From Paeniglutamicibacter terrestris (GTDB lineage: Bacteria; Actinomycetota; Actinomycetes; Actinomycetales; Micrococcaceae): 64,000 bases of DNA. The notes under the pieces are model-generated. The model searched no databases, had not been told where the DNA came from, and was given only the letters and a program-made list of their open reading frames with translations. The stretch is taken from contig NZ_JAAWVT010000001.1 in the NCBI RefSeq assembly GCF_012271785.1, positions 868,001 through 932,000 of the forward strand. The letters run 5' to 3'. Each line of letters opens with the position of its first letter. Within the stretch, counting starts at the first letter, position 1. Made by a program: the position numbers and the translations under genes. Shown in pieces: positions 55,596 to 63,858 of this stretch.

Positions 55596-57473
55596 CTAGT
55601 TGCTTTGTGTGTTGGTTAGGTGGGCACCTACATAGCCGATGTAGACCTTGCCACTTCCTTGAACATCATCGAAATAGTGCATCCTTGCGCTGCCCATTCC
55701 CGCTCGAGTGAGCCGGAAGTGAGCTTTCATGGCTACGCTCCCCTCGGGAGCAACATTTCTCGGCACTTTGAACATGCGCTCATTTCCCCATCTATCCATG
55801 GTCACCTTTGATTCACTCATCGCGTGTTTATCAGCACCGATCGATGCCCGTCCATCCTGATGGTTCCGCAAATAGTCGTCCACTGTCCCCGTGAAGCTAC
55901 CAGCAAGTTTTAGCCTTGCGTAGCGATCCAACGCCCAGCACACATGAATCAAGTTGAATGCTGCTCGGCCCAGCTGGTCCCGATTGTCCACGTAATCAGC
56001 ATGGTCGTAGCTGCCCGTGAACACCACCGCGGACGCAGGATCGAGATTCTCCAATACTTCGCGACAAGACTCCGGACGTTGCCAATCTTCGTCGACCGGT
56101 GCCAAGTCATTGGCGCTTGCGTGGTCGTCAGCCTCCCGAAGTTTCTCGCGCAGCCAACGAATCTCGGATTGATGTTTCTGGATGTCTTCTTGGTATTCGG
56201 CTTGCTCGAATTCCATGTCGACAAGGACGTCGGCGCGCTGCCTGGCGTCGTCCTCCAACTGCTCAATTTGGACCAGCTGCGTTTCAATCAGCTCGGCTGC
56301 CTCGTCGTTTAGCGCTTCGGAAGCAGATGTCAGCTTGCTTGCGGCATCACGAATCGATTGCTCGTTCAGGTTCTGGATCCCCAAGACGATCCGAACGAGA
56401 TCCAACTGGCTCTGAATATCCGTAAGTGCTGGGTCCGGCTGAGGCGTTGAAGTAGTCGGAGGCTTGTCAACGTTCTCGGTCTTCGGACTGACAACATCCG
56501 GTTCTCTGGTGTGCGGTACCGGGCTCTTGACTACAGACGGTGGCGCTTCGTCGGTAACTGCAGCGGGCAGCGCCACAGACTTGGATTGTTCAATTCCATC
56601 GATGAGTCGACGCGTAGCAGCGCGAGTAAAGGCTCGTCGGGCATGCAGTAGCTCCAAGGGTTCAGCCCGCGTCGCCGCATGCTTTCGAGCTGCCTGGCCC
56701 AAAAACTTGGAAACCTTGGCGGGATGTTGCCGGCCCAACCTATCCGTCTTGAGATAACGGTGGCGTACGGAGTCGACCGGGCTCTCATGGTCGACTCCGG
56801 GAAAGTATGTCCTCAGATTCCACGGGCCAACGCCGTAGTGGCCAACCCGGGATCCGAGCTCCAGGGTTGCTTCCGGTGTCAATGCGATGGTTTGCGCCAG
56901 CCCATACACTTCTCGTGCCCATTTGGGAAGTACATTCACAAACGGATCAAAGAGCGCTTGCTCTTCCTTCCGGCTGCCGGCGACAAACACCAGACCGTGC
57001 CGATCAGAGTCCTCAAGCAACTTCACCAGGTCGCCGACCTTGTCGACATCCCAGACCTTTGGCTCGTCAATGAGTTGAAGTGAGGCGTCGAAGAGGTCGA
57101 GCCTGCGCATCAACGCCTTTGCAATGCGGGGCACGCTTACGAATTGGCCTGAACTGCTTCGGACTGAAATATTGATCCAGCCCTCCGACGACGTGTATAT
57201 CTCTGTCGTGAATCGCCCGGTCTTTGTTTCTTCAATTAGGCGACACAACAAGAGTTCATGATTGCCGTCTTGTAGGAGCTCCACGGAAGCCTTGCTGCTC
57301 CCGCCCCCTACAGGCTTGGGCGAATCGGGCGTCTCAATGCCTTTCGTGCCCAACCAAAGGATGAATTCTTCCCGTACGGCCGGGATGCAGGCTTCCGGCA
57401 CAGAAGCCCGCGAGAAGGATTGGTAATCTTGTGTTCCTGTCACTGAACCCGGACGGTCCGTTGTTGCTGTCAT
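55596..57473 (-). CDS. Coiled-coil protein of unknown function, first gene of the giant-helicase group
   Basis: A 625-residue protein that I do not recognise. The N-terminal 270 residues are globular (ELLLCRLIEETKTGRFTTEI, LVFVAGSRKEEQALFDPFVN, VGHYGVGPWNLRTYFPGVDH). A Pro/Thr-rich linker at about 320-360 is followed by a long coiled coil (about 370-470, including DEAAELIETQLVQIEQLEDD). A C-terminal domain (VVFTGSYDHADYVDNRDQLG to the end) has KVYIGYVGAHLTN as its last strand. ATG at 57473 with GGCGG ahead is preferred over a TTG/ATG start 17 codons upstream. It lies 178 bases before paralogue A on the same strand and may be its partner or sensor (inference). Confidence 0.65.
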   Translation of the reverse strand: MTATTDRPGSVTGTQDYQSFSRASVPEACIPAVREEFILWLGTKGIETPDSPKPVGGGSSKASVELLQDGNHELLLCRLIEETKTGRFTTEIYTSSEGWINISVRSSSGQFVSVPRIAKALMRRLDLFDASLQLIDEPKVWDVDKVGDLVKLLEDSDRHGLVFVAGSRKEEQALFDPFVNVLPKWAREVYGLAQTIALTPEATLELGSRVGHYGVGPWNLRTYFPGVDHESPVDSVRHRYLKTDRLGRQHPAKVSKFLGQAARKHAATRAEPLELLHARRAFTRAATRRLIDGIEQSKSVALPAAVTDEAPPSVVKSPVPHTREPDVVSPKTENVDKPPTTSTPQPDPALTDIQSQLDLVRIVLGIQNLNEQSIRDAASKLTSASEALNDEAAELIETQLVQIEQLEDDARQRADVLVDMEFEQAEYQEDIQKHQSEIRWLREKLREADDHASANDLAPVDEDWQRPESCREVLENLDPASAVVFTGSYDHADYVDNRDQLGRAAFNLIHVCWALDRYARLKLAGSFTGTVDDYLRNHQDGRASIGADKHAMSESKVTMDRWGNERMFKVPRNVAPEGSVAMKAHFRLTRAGMGSARMHYFDDVQGSGKVYIGYVGAHLTNTQSN

Positions 57474-57518
57474 CGTTCCGCCCACCGGATCAATCCCCTT
57501 TGTGTTCTGCATGCACGT

Positions 57519-57544
57519 GATCAAACTTTAGCGTTATGTTGATC
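57519..57544. promoter_or_regulatory. Inverted repeat in the divergent promoter region
   Basis: GATCAA (57519-57524) and TTGATC (57539-57544) form a perfect six-base inverted repeat about 45-70 bases upstream of the coiled-coil gene's start. It could be an operator; the evidence is weak. Confidence 0.25.
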
Positions 57545-57920
57545 TTTTCATGGGTGTGTTGCAGTTGAACCTTATGAGTCCATCGATTTCCAAAACTTCG
57601 TTGAGAAATCGTCCGGCGCCTTAGATTCCGGGTCAAATCCAAGCGCGACGCCTTCTTGCCGTCACCGAAAAGTTTGTTGGATGGGTTTCCACAAGCTTCA
57701 TTTGCGGGAAGTCTGTCTAACTTCTTTTCCGGGCTCGTCACGAAGTCAATATCTTGCCAACAGTGAGGGCCGACTTGCAGAATCGGGGCAACCTGCGCTG
57801 TTGGACGGTTCGCTTCGCCGACTTTTCGGATGAACGGCGTCGTAGCCAAAATTCGATGAACCAGATAATTCCAACTCGAAAACTTTTCAAACTGTAGGCG
57901 GCAATCCATAAAGTGACGAT
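57545..57920. other. Intergenic divergent region
   Basis: About 375 bases between two divergent genes. Open frames exist on the minus strand but have composition unlike the neighbours and no ribosome site, so I see no gene. The base composition is visibly more AT-rich than the flanks of the window. Confidence 0.45.
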
Positions 57921-58409
57921 ATGACTACTTTGGAGAGCATCTCAACACTTGAACACGGCACGCTGATCGATGCACTGGCATGGAATGCATTGCTTGAAGA
58001 CCCGCAGCCGGAGCGACCGTTATTTTGGTACGAGTCAATCAATGGCCAGGCCACCGAATGGCAAGAACTACAAGGAATCAGCCATCTGGCACAGCTCATC
58101 AACGGTTTACCCGAAGATCAGGATTTCATGGTTGTCCAAGATGACGACCCTGAAACCAGATACGCACAATCCATGCGATTGGAAAATGGAAAGTTTACCG
58201 TCGAACTCGCAATGTTTTTGCCAAACGGCGCTTTGAACCTTCGCGTCGGCAAAGGTGTGGCTGCCATAAGCGAACCCAACAGACCAGACGAAGTGGCAAC
58301 GTTATTGCAAGAGCTCAGCCCTGCGGAAGCCGTACAGATTCTCATGAGTTGGGCTTCTGGAAGGGGCCTTCCGGCCGGTTATGCCGGCTCCATCTATTCT
58401 TACGTTTAG
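57921..58409 (+). CDS. Hypothetical acidic protein
   Basis: A 162-residue acidic protein with no recognised motif. It has a helix-strand pattern (HGTLIDALAWNALLEDPQPE, then VVQDDDPETRYAQSMRL and KFTVELAMFLPNGALNLRVG) and a C-terminal helix (SPAEAVQILMSWASGRGL). It could be an immunity-type or small accessory protein. Start ATG at 57921 has only a weak ribosome site. It is followed after 35 bases by another small gene on the same strand. Confidence 0.55.
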   Translation: MTTLESISTLEHGTLIDALAWNALLEDPQPERPLFWYESINGQATEWQELQGISHLAQLINGLPEDQDFMVVQDDDPETRYAQSMRLENGKFTVELAMFLPNGALNLRVGKGVAAISEPNRPDEVATLLQELSPAEAVQILMSWASGRGLPAGYAGSIYSYV

Positions 58410-58444
58410 CAACTACTCCACTCAGCCCGAAGGAGCTAACAGCA

Positions 58445-58975
58445 ATGATGCCGAATCCGAACGCCACGTGGGCAGACGCAAAGAAGGCGTTCAAGTTCCA
58501 AAAGTCCATCGGCAACCTTCGTGGTGGTCGCTACATGGGTTTAACCGAAAAAGAGATCATGGCTAAGCCCAGCAAGGAACTGATTCTCGAACGTAAACCC
58601 GGATTCAAGAACAGCGACAATTACCTTTCAAGGCCTTTATACATCGCATACTCACCGGATGAGAACGGTATCGATCGTGTTCGAGGGCTCATTTCGTGCG
58701 ACAAAGTCGATATCTTCTTCAGCGTGAATGGAAAATGGAATTCTTCCACATGCCAAGCCTTCCCAGCCAAAATCCTCGAAGCAGATGTATGTCGCGTCCC
58801 TGACAGTCGCCGGAGAAACACGGTCAGCAGTCATAAGATGACGGCAATGTTCGGCCAAGATGAACTAGCACAACTCACGCTCGCTGAGCTAAAGGAAAAA
58901 CCAGGGCCCCATGATAAAACGTTGAATTCCGTGCAAAGCGTCGCCAAGCTCTTGGCTACGGTGAAACCGCAATAA
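58445..58975 (+). CDS. Hypothetical basic protein
   Basis: A 176-residue basic protein of unknown function, rich in Lys and Ser. It begins MMPNPNATWADAKKAFKFQK and has the beta-rich middle part RPLYIAYSPDENGIDRVRGL and ISCDKVDIFFSVNGKW. The start at 58445 is supported by GAAGGAG nine bases before the ATG and removes a 32-codon extension that overlaps the preceding gene. It may form an operon with the acidic protein upstream, and an acidic-basic pair could interact, but this is a guess. Confidence 0.6.
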   Translation: MMPNPNATWADAKKAFKFQKSIGNLRGGRYMGLTEKEIMAKPSKELILERKPGFKNSDNYLSRPLYIAYSPDENGIDRVRGLISCDKVDIFFSVNGKWNSSTCQAFPAKILEADVCRVPDSRRRNTVSSHKMTAMFGQDELAQLTLAELKEKPGPHDKTLNSVQSVAKLLATVKPQ

Positions 58976-59229
58976 CCCCAACTGAGCCCGATGCCTGACC
59001 AGTCATCGTTGGCCCCATTCGAACAGTCTGATGTCTGCAACATCGTAGCTGCGTTCGTTTGTACTACGACGCGTTTCATTGTCATAGGTGAGACCAGGAG
59101 TTTACTGTCGATAGAAACGGCGCGAATTGCGATGCTCGAAGCGTGGTAACGAACTTCAATGGAGAGCTTACTTGTGGGTCCCCGGCTCTAGAATGAAAAA
59201 ATCTCGCAAACAACTGAAGGGCGTGTGAA

Positions 59230-60255
59230 GTGCGCGTTTGGGGTATTCACAATGACACGTTGACCACTGAACTGGTCGATGAAAGTTTCGTCAGCATTGG
59301 ATGGGACATGATGGGTGACCTCACCCTGATTTCTGATGGTCGGGAGGGGCTGAAGCGGGCACTTGCAGACAAGGTTTCCGAAGAGGACTACAAAGCGATC
59401 CCGGGATGGGCCGGCGTCCTTCTACGGTTTCGTGATGAGATCCAGCCGGGAGACGTGATCGTCGCCCCGTACAAGCCAAATAGCACCATCAATATTGGCG
59501 TGGTCTCCGGCAACTACGAATACGTCGCCTCCGAACCCACGCATCGGCATCGGCGCCGCGTGAAATGGAAAAAGGTCGGTTTATCGCGAACCGTGTTCAC
59601 TCAACCCGCGCTCTACGAGATCGGGTCGGCGCTCACCATGTTTCGTGTTCGCAACCATGACCATGAATTCCTTGCAGCCCTTTCCACTCGGGCCGAGTCC
59701 GTCGAAGAAGTGACACAGGTCGTCGAAGAAGTCGCCGCAAAGAATGCGGTCTACGAGGAATCCACCGCGGAACCCCGTGCCTCACGCATTGAGAGGCACA
59801 CCCGCGATTTCGTGCTCGAGGCACTTCAGGAAAAGATCTCCCATCGCCAGTTCGAGGAGTTCACCGCCGACCTACTGCGTGCACTCGGATACCAAGCCAG
59901 GGTCACCCAGTATTCCCAGGACGGCGGCGTGGATGTGATCGCCCACCGTGACCCCCTCGGCGTGGAGCCGCCGTTGATCAAGGTGCAGTGCAAACACACC
60001 TCCGGCACGATCGGTGCGCCAGACGTCCAACAGCTTAGCGGCACCCAGGGACCCGGGGACCTCGCCCTCTTCGTCACCCTGGGCGCCTACAGCCGCGAAG
60101 CTCTCGCCCTTGAACGCCAACGACCAGGCATCCGCCTGCTAACCGGTGAAGACATAGTCTCGCTCGTACTCGAACACTACGCGCGCCTTCCAGAACGTTG
60201 GCGTGCGCTCATCCCATTAACCACACTTTGGGTGGTCGCCGATAGCGCGTTCTGA
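59230..60255 (+). CDS. Mrr-type restriction endonuclease
   Basis: A 341-residue protein. The C-terminal Mrr-like PD-(D/E)XK domain (about 190-320) is clear: HRQFEEFTADLLRALGYQAR, then DGGVDVIAHRDPLG and LIKVQCKHTSG (D and Q-x-K catalytic motif), DVQQLSGTQ, and LFVTLGAYSREA. The N-terminal 150 residues (VWGIHNDTLTTELVDESFVS, PGDVIVAPYKPNSTINIGVV) form a reader-like module found before Mrr nuclease domains. Such enzymes usually cut methylated or otherwise modified DNA (type IV restriction). The GTG start follows GAAGGG. It is 59 bases before the OGG-fold gene on the same strand. Confidence 0.87.
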   Translation: MRVWGIHNDTLTTELVDESFVSIGWDMMGDLTLISDGREGLKRALADKVSEEDYKAIPGWAGVLLRFRDEIQPGDVIVAPYKPNSTINIGVVSGNYEYVASEPTHRHRRRVKWKKVGLSRTVFTQPALYEIGSALTMFRVRNHDHEFLAALSTRAESVEEVTQVVEEVAAKNAVYEESTAEPRASRIERHTRDFVLEALQEKISHRQFEEFTADLLRALGYQARVTQYSQDGGVDVIAHRDPLGVEPPLIKVQCKHTSGTIGAPDVQQLSGTQGPGDLALFVTLGAYSREALALERQRPGIRLLTGEDIVSLVLEHYARLPERWRALIPLTTLWVVADSAF

Positions 60256-60314
60256 CAACGACGTCCAGAGCGCTCTCCCCGCAACGCCCCAACGAAACCT
60301 CCAGGAGCTACTAC

Positions 60315-61049
60315 GTGGCCAGAACCCGCAAGACCGCCGGACAGATCGCAGAGCTCCTCTTCGCCAGCGGCCCCCTCCCCACTGAGGAAGCCGTCCGCTC
60401 CCAAGGGTTTAGTTTTTACCCGCGTCATTGGCTCTCGAAATGGGACGGTCCACACATGCCACAGATCCCCCCGATACTCGAAAGCGTAGGGCTGGACGCT
60501 CGCGGACGTAAACGGCTCACCCGTGAAGACCTGTTCATTCTCGGGCAAAGAATCAATACTGCCGCCGACGCCATCGAGTTCTATGTTGCTGTTTGCTCAT
60601 GGGGAGTGGGAAACAAGGCCAGGGATGTATACCGACGTGTCGCCCCCTTAAGGCACCCGGATGCGGGAAAGCGCCTGCTGCGCGGGATCAAGAAACTTCA
60701 GGGGCCAGGCGGATCCGCCATCGCGGGGTATGACGCTTTCAGAAGTACAGATACCGCCTATTTGACAGGGCTCGGGCCTGCATTCTTCACCAAGTTGCTC
60801 TACTTCGCAGCCAGGGAACCCACAACCGACCACAACGGGCATCCCCTGATCCTGGACCAGAGGATCGCCAAGGCCATTGGGTGGCCCGCCAAGACCTGGT
60901 GGAGCACCGCGGAATACGAGGACTACTTGGCCGTGATGGACGAGACCCGTCGCCTATTTGATCCAGTGCCGAGGGCAGATCGTCTTGAATACGCGCTCTT
61001 TTCGTCTGCTGCGCAGAAGCTGATAGGCACGGAAAGCACCACCTTATAG
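60315..61049 (+). CDS. OGG-fold DNA glycosylase-like protein
   Basis: A 244-residue protein matching the actinobacterial 8-oxoguanine-DNA-glycosylase-fold family found in defence loci. It has an N-terminal helical part, the helix-hairpin-helix-like segment YLTGLGPAFFTKLLYFA (about residues 145-161), and then PLILDQRIAKAIGWPAKTWW with the Asp expected after the hairpin. Enzymes of this fold remove damaged or modified bases; the lysine in FFTK could serve as catalytic residue (inference). The GTG start has AGGAG ahead. Coupling to an Mrr nuclease suggests that base excision and cleavage of modified phage DNA go together. Confidence 0.72.
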   Translation: MARTRKTAGQIAELLFASGPLPTEEAVRSQGFSFYPRHWLSKWDGPHMPQIPPILESVGLDARGRKRLTREDLFILGQRINTAADAIEFYVAVCSWGVGNKARDVYRRVAPLRHPDAGKRLLRGIKKLQGPGGSAIAGYDAFRSTDTAYLTGLGPAFFTKLLYFAAREPTTDHNGHPLILDQRIAKAIGWPAKTWWSTAEYEDYLAVMDETRRLFDPVPRADRLEYALFSSAAQKLIGTESTTL

Positions 61050-61185
61050 GCGAGACTTCCAAAGCGTCGTTCGCATTGGGCCCCGAGGACTGGTTCGGTC
61101 AGCCAGGACCTGCGGCCGGGCCAGAGCCGACACAGTCTTCCCCACGAGCAACGCAGGGTGCTACGTCGAAAAAGATAATCAAGAA

Positions 61186-61857
61186 ATGAGTGAGATGGAA
61201 TCAAGACACTGGTTAAGACCAATAAGTAAAAGCGCAGATGCGCATGCGCTGTCACTACCGGTTGAAGCAGCTTTTTGTACCGCCTTCTACCAGCTCACGG
61301 AAATGCGCACCGCATGGCACGATACGCGATCTCACCTGTATAGGGGTACGGGAAGCTTGTTTGAACTTCCGGATGAGGCCGAGGAAGCGATCACAATACT
61401 GAAGAAGAGTGGAACTTATTTCAACGTCTCCGAGACGATTGGAATTGAGGTGCTCTCTGGTGACAACTATTTGATCTTCACTCACATCAATACTTCGAGC
61501 CCCTTCAAACGCTGGACCGAACCTGCGGAATGGGGACGACTCAACAGGTCGCCGACTTTGGGGGAAATCTATGCCGCATTCCAGCCATCCGAGCGAGAAC
61601 GCGGTCATAGTGGGTGGCCCGAAAGCATACAAGCGCCAGATCTGATCATCGGAATCGGCAAATCTCAGTCCGGGCATTTCGATTGGCCCATGCCAACGGA
61701 AAGGGCGATGAACAACTTTTCAAGTAAGGGCGTCCTGCCAGGCCACGCGGATGATGGATTCGAATACCTGAAAGCGGTGGATACTACGTTTGCCCACACT
61801 CACAGCCTGGTTTCGGCTGTACTGAGTCTCAACGAGACCACCGCCAAACACAAATAA
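61186..61857 (+). CDS. Hypothetical protein at the right edge of the island
   Basis: A 223-residue soluble protein without a recognised domain. Segments such as PVEAAFCTAFYQLTEMRTAW, ETIGIEVLSGDNYLIFTHIN and APDLIIGIGKSQSGHFDWPM suggest a mixed alpha/beta fold. Alternative start is ATG 61195. It is the last plus-strand gene before a minus-strand pseudogene, so it marks the right end of the accessory region. Confidence 0.5.
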   Translation: MSEMESRHWLRPISKSADAHALSLPVEAAFCTAFYQLTEMRTAWHDTRSHLYRGTGSLFELPDEAEEAITILKKSGTYFNVSETIGIEVLSGDNYLIFTHINTSSPFKRWTEPAEWGRLNRSPTLGEIYAAFQPSERERGHSGWPESIQAPDLIIGIGKSQSGHFDWPMPTERAMNNFSSKGVLPGHADDGFEYLKAVDTTFAHTHSLVSAVLSLNETTAKHK

Positions 61858-61875
61858 GAACTTCCGCTAGTTCTG

Positions 61876-62690
61876 TCAAAACGGGTAGTCGGTATATCCG
61901 GCCGCTCCCCCGGTGCAGAGGGTGGAGGCATCGGGTTTATTCAGCGGCAGGCCCTCTTGCCAACGGTGCACCAGGTCGTGGTTGGCGATGGCCGGATGGC
62001 CCACCACTACGGCCTCGCCCCAATCCTTGGCGGCAACCGCCACCGAATCGTCCAATGTGGTGATGCTCCGGAAACCGGTGTTCAGCAGGACTGGTCCACC
62101 GAACCTAGAACGCAGATCCTGGACGATTTCCCCCGGCCGGGTCGGCATGCAGGATGCTCAGCGCCGCCAGACCAAGCGGTGCGATCCCGTCGATGAGTGC
62201 CGAGTAAGTGGCGGCAACATCGGCCGGATCAGTTTCCAGTGCACCCTGAACGTTGTGCTGCGGCGAAATGCGCAGGCCCGCCTTCCCGCACCAATGGCTG
62301 CAGCCACGGCGGTGACAACCTCGATGACCAAGTGCGCCCGAATTTCCGGGGACCCACCGTAGGCGTCGGTGCAGGTTTTTGCGTTGGAGGCTAGGAATTC
62401 GTGCAGCAGGTAGCCGTTGGCGCCTTGCGGTTCAACGCCGTCAAAGCCGGCGGCCATCGCATTGCGGAATCCGCTCACGAACTCCTCGACGATGCTCGGC
62501 AGCTCATACGTCCCGAGGGCGTACGGGACGGGGTAGGCGTGCTTGTCAGTGTCGGTCCTGGAAACGCCGTCCACAGCGATGGTCCTCGGTGCCACGATCT
62601 GTCCCTGCCCGGTGGTCTCGGGGAGGGTGACACGGCCAGCATGCATCACCTGCGCGACGATGAGACCTTCCTCGGCGTGCGGGACTAAGG
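61876..62690 (-). pseudogene. Old Yellow Enzyme (alkene reductase, NemA-like) pseudogene
   Basis: Three frames of the minus strand make up one broken NADH:flavin oxidoreductase. The first piece has VPHAEEGLIVAQVMHAGRV and later FDGVEPQGANGYLLHEFLAS and DAYGGSPEIRAHL. The frame shifts near 62280 into GLRISPQHNVQGALETDPAD and IDGIAPLGLAALSILHADPA. It shifts again near 62145 into VLLNTGFRSI, VVVGHPAIANHDL and the C-terminal GAAGYTDYPF. The first 100 or so residues, including the FMN-binding start of the barrel, are absent. With truncation and two frameshifts it is not functional. Confidence 0.9.
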
Positions 62691-62769
62691 AGCACTGTTG
62701 TTCCGAAGGCGGGCATTAGGGAACTCAGAACATATGATGCCCCCGTGCAAAACGAGGGGCCGTCGGCAT

Positions 62770-63801
62770 TTACATCTCGAAATCGCCGACCCTGATCAAA
62801 ACCTTCGAGGACGCGGCCGAATCCAGGGCCATGGCGAAGGCTTTCTCGGCTTCGGCCATCAAGTAGTCATGGCTGATAACCTTCCCCAGGAACGGGTGCT
62901 CAGCCAACAACTCAACGGCTTCATCCAGCTCCGTTTCAAAACGCTGCGAACCAAACACCGTTAACTCGCGCAGACCCAGCTCCGAGAGCGAGATCGACAC
63001 CTTTTCCTTGGGCAAGATCCCCAACTGAACCGCCGTGCCGCCACGACGGGTCGCATCCAACACGGTCTGCAGGCTCGCAGCGGCACCGGCCGCTTCCACG
63101 CTCACGTCATAGCCGAGTGCTTCAGGACCTTCGCCTTGCAGGATGTTGAAGGTCTCGTCAACACCCATGGAACGAGCCACTTCCAGAGCGCGAGGCTGCA
63201 AATCGGCAATTGCCACCGATACCGCACCTCGAATCTTCAAGATTGCCGCTGCCAGCAGGCCGATCGGCCCGGCACCACTGACGAAGCAACGAGCGCCCTC
63301 TATGCGACCTGCAGCTCGGTCGATTCCGTGCAAGGCAATCGCCAGAGGTTCGGCCAGAGCGGCAGTGCGCAGGTCCAAGCCTTCGGGCAATCGGCGCAGC
63401 TGTCGCGACTGGACGTTCAACACCTCAGCCAAGCCACCATGGGTGTGCGGCGTAGTGCTCGCACTTCCCAGGTAGGTGCCCCCTTGGATCAGGTGCATAC
63501 CGGCCGGTTCGGCACCTGGTTCAGGGCAGGGACTTGCCGGGTGGATCGCCACGGCATCCCCGATGCTCCAGCCGGTGACGCCCTCGCCGAGCTCGCGTAC
63601 TTTTCCGACCACTTCATGGCCCAGGACCAACGGTTCCTTAACCTCGAAGGAGCCATTGCTGCCGTGTTGCCAATAGTGAAGGTCGGAGCCGCAGATCCCG
63701 CCATAGGCGATATCCACGGCCACCTCCCCTGGGCCAAGAGGGGATTCCTGCACGTCTTCCACGCGCAGATCTTTGGGTCCGTGCACCACTACTGCCTTCA
63801 C
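62770..63801 (-). CDS. idnD: L-idonate 5-dehydrogenase (zinc-dependent, MDR family)
   Basis: A 343-residue medium-chain dehydrogenase that converts L-idonate to 5-ketogluconate. The catalytic zinc ligands Cys37 (GGICGSD) and His62-Glu63 (LGHEVVG) are present, and the NAD-binding motif is SGAGPIGLL around residue 173. The structural-zinc lobe, usually with four cysteines, is reduced to HPASPCPEPG with one Cys. The phrase GSASTTPHTHGG is typical of actinobacterial IdnD. GTG start with AAGGAG seven bases ahead. The neighbouring kinase gene upstream on the same strand suggests a sugar-acid pathway ending in a keto-deoxygluconate step (inference). Confidence 0.85.
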   Translation of the reverse strand: MKAVVVHGPKDLRVEDVQESPLGPGEVAVDIAYGGICGSDLHYWQHGSNGSFEVKEPLVLGHEVVGKVRELGEGVTGWSIGDAVAIHPASPCPEPGAEPAGMHLIQGGTYLGSASTTPHTHGGLAEVLNVQSRQLRRLPEGLDLRTAALAEPLAIALHGIDRAAGRIEGARCFVSGAGPIGLLAAAILKIRGAVSVAIADLQPRALEVARSMGVDETFNILQGEGPEALGYDVSVEAAGAAASLQTVLDATRRGGTAVQLGILPKEKVSISLSELGLRELTVFGSQRFETELDEAVELLAEHPFLGKVISHDYLMAEAEKAFAMALDSAASSKVLIRVGDFEM

Positions 63802-63858
63802 TACAACTCCTTAGTTGATGTCTATCTAGGCTTGCCCGTTGGCCCTTGCCTGGACTTC

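Noticed and set aside
57490-57909. 139-codon minus-strand frame in the divergent intergenic region
   Set aside because: Composition unlike protein, no ribosome site, and it would occupy the promoter space of two divergent genes.
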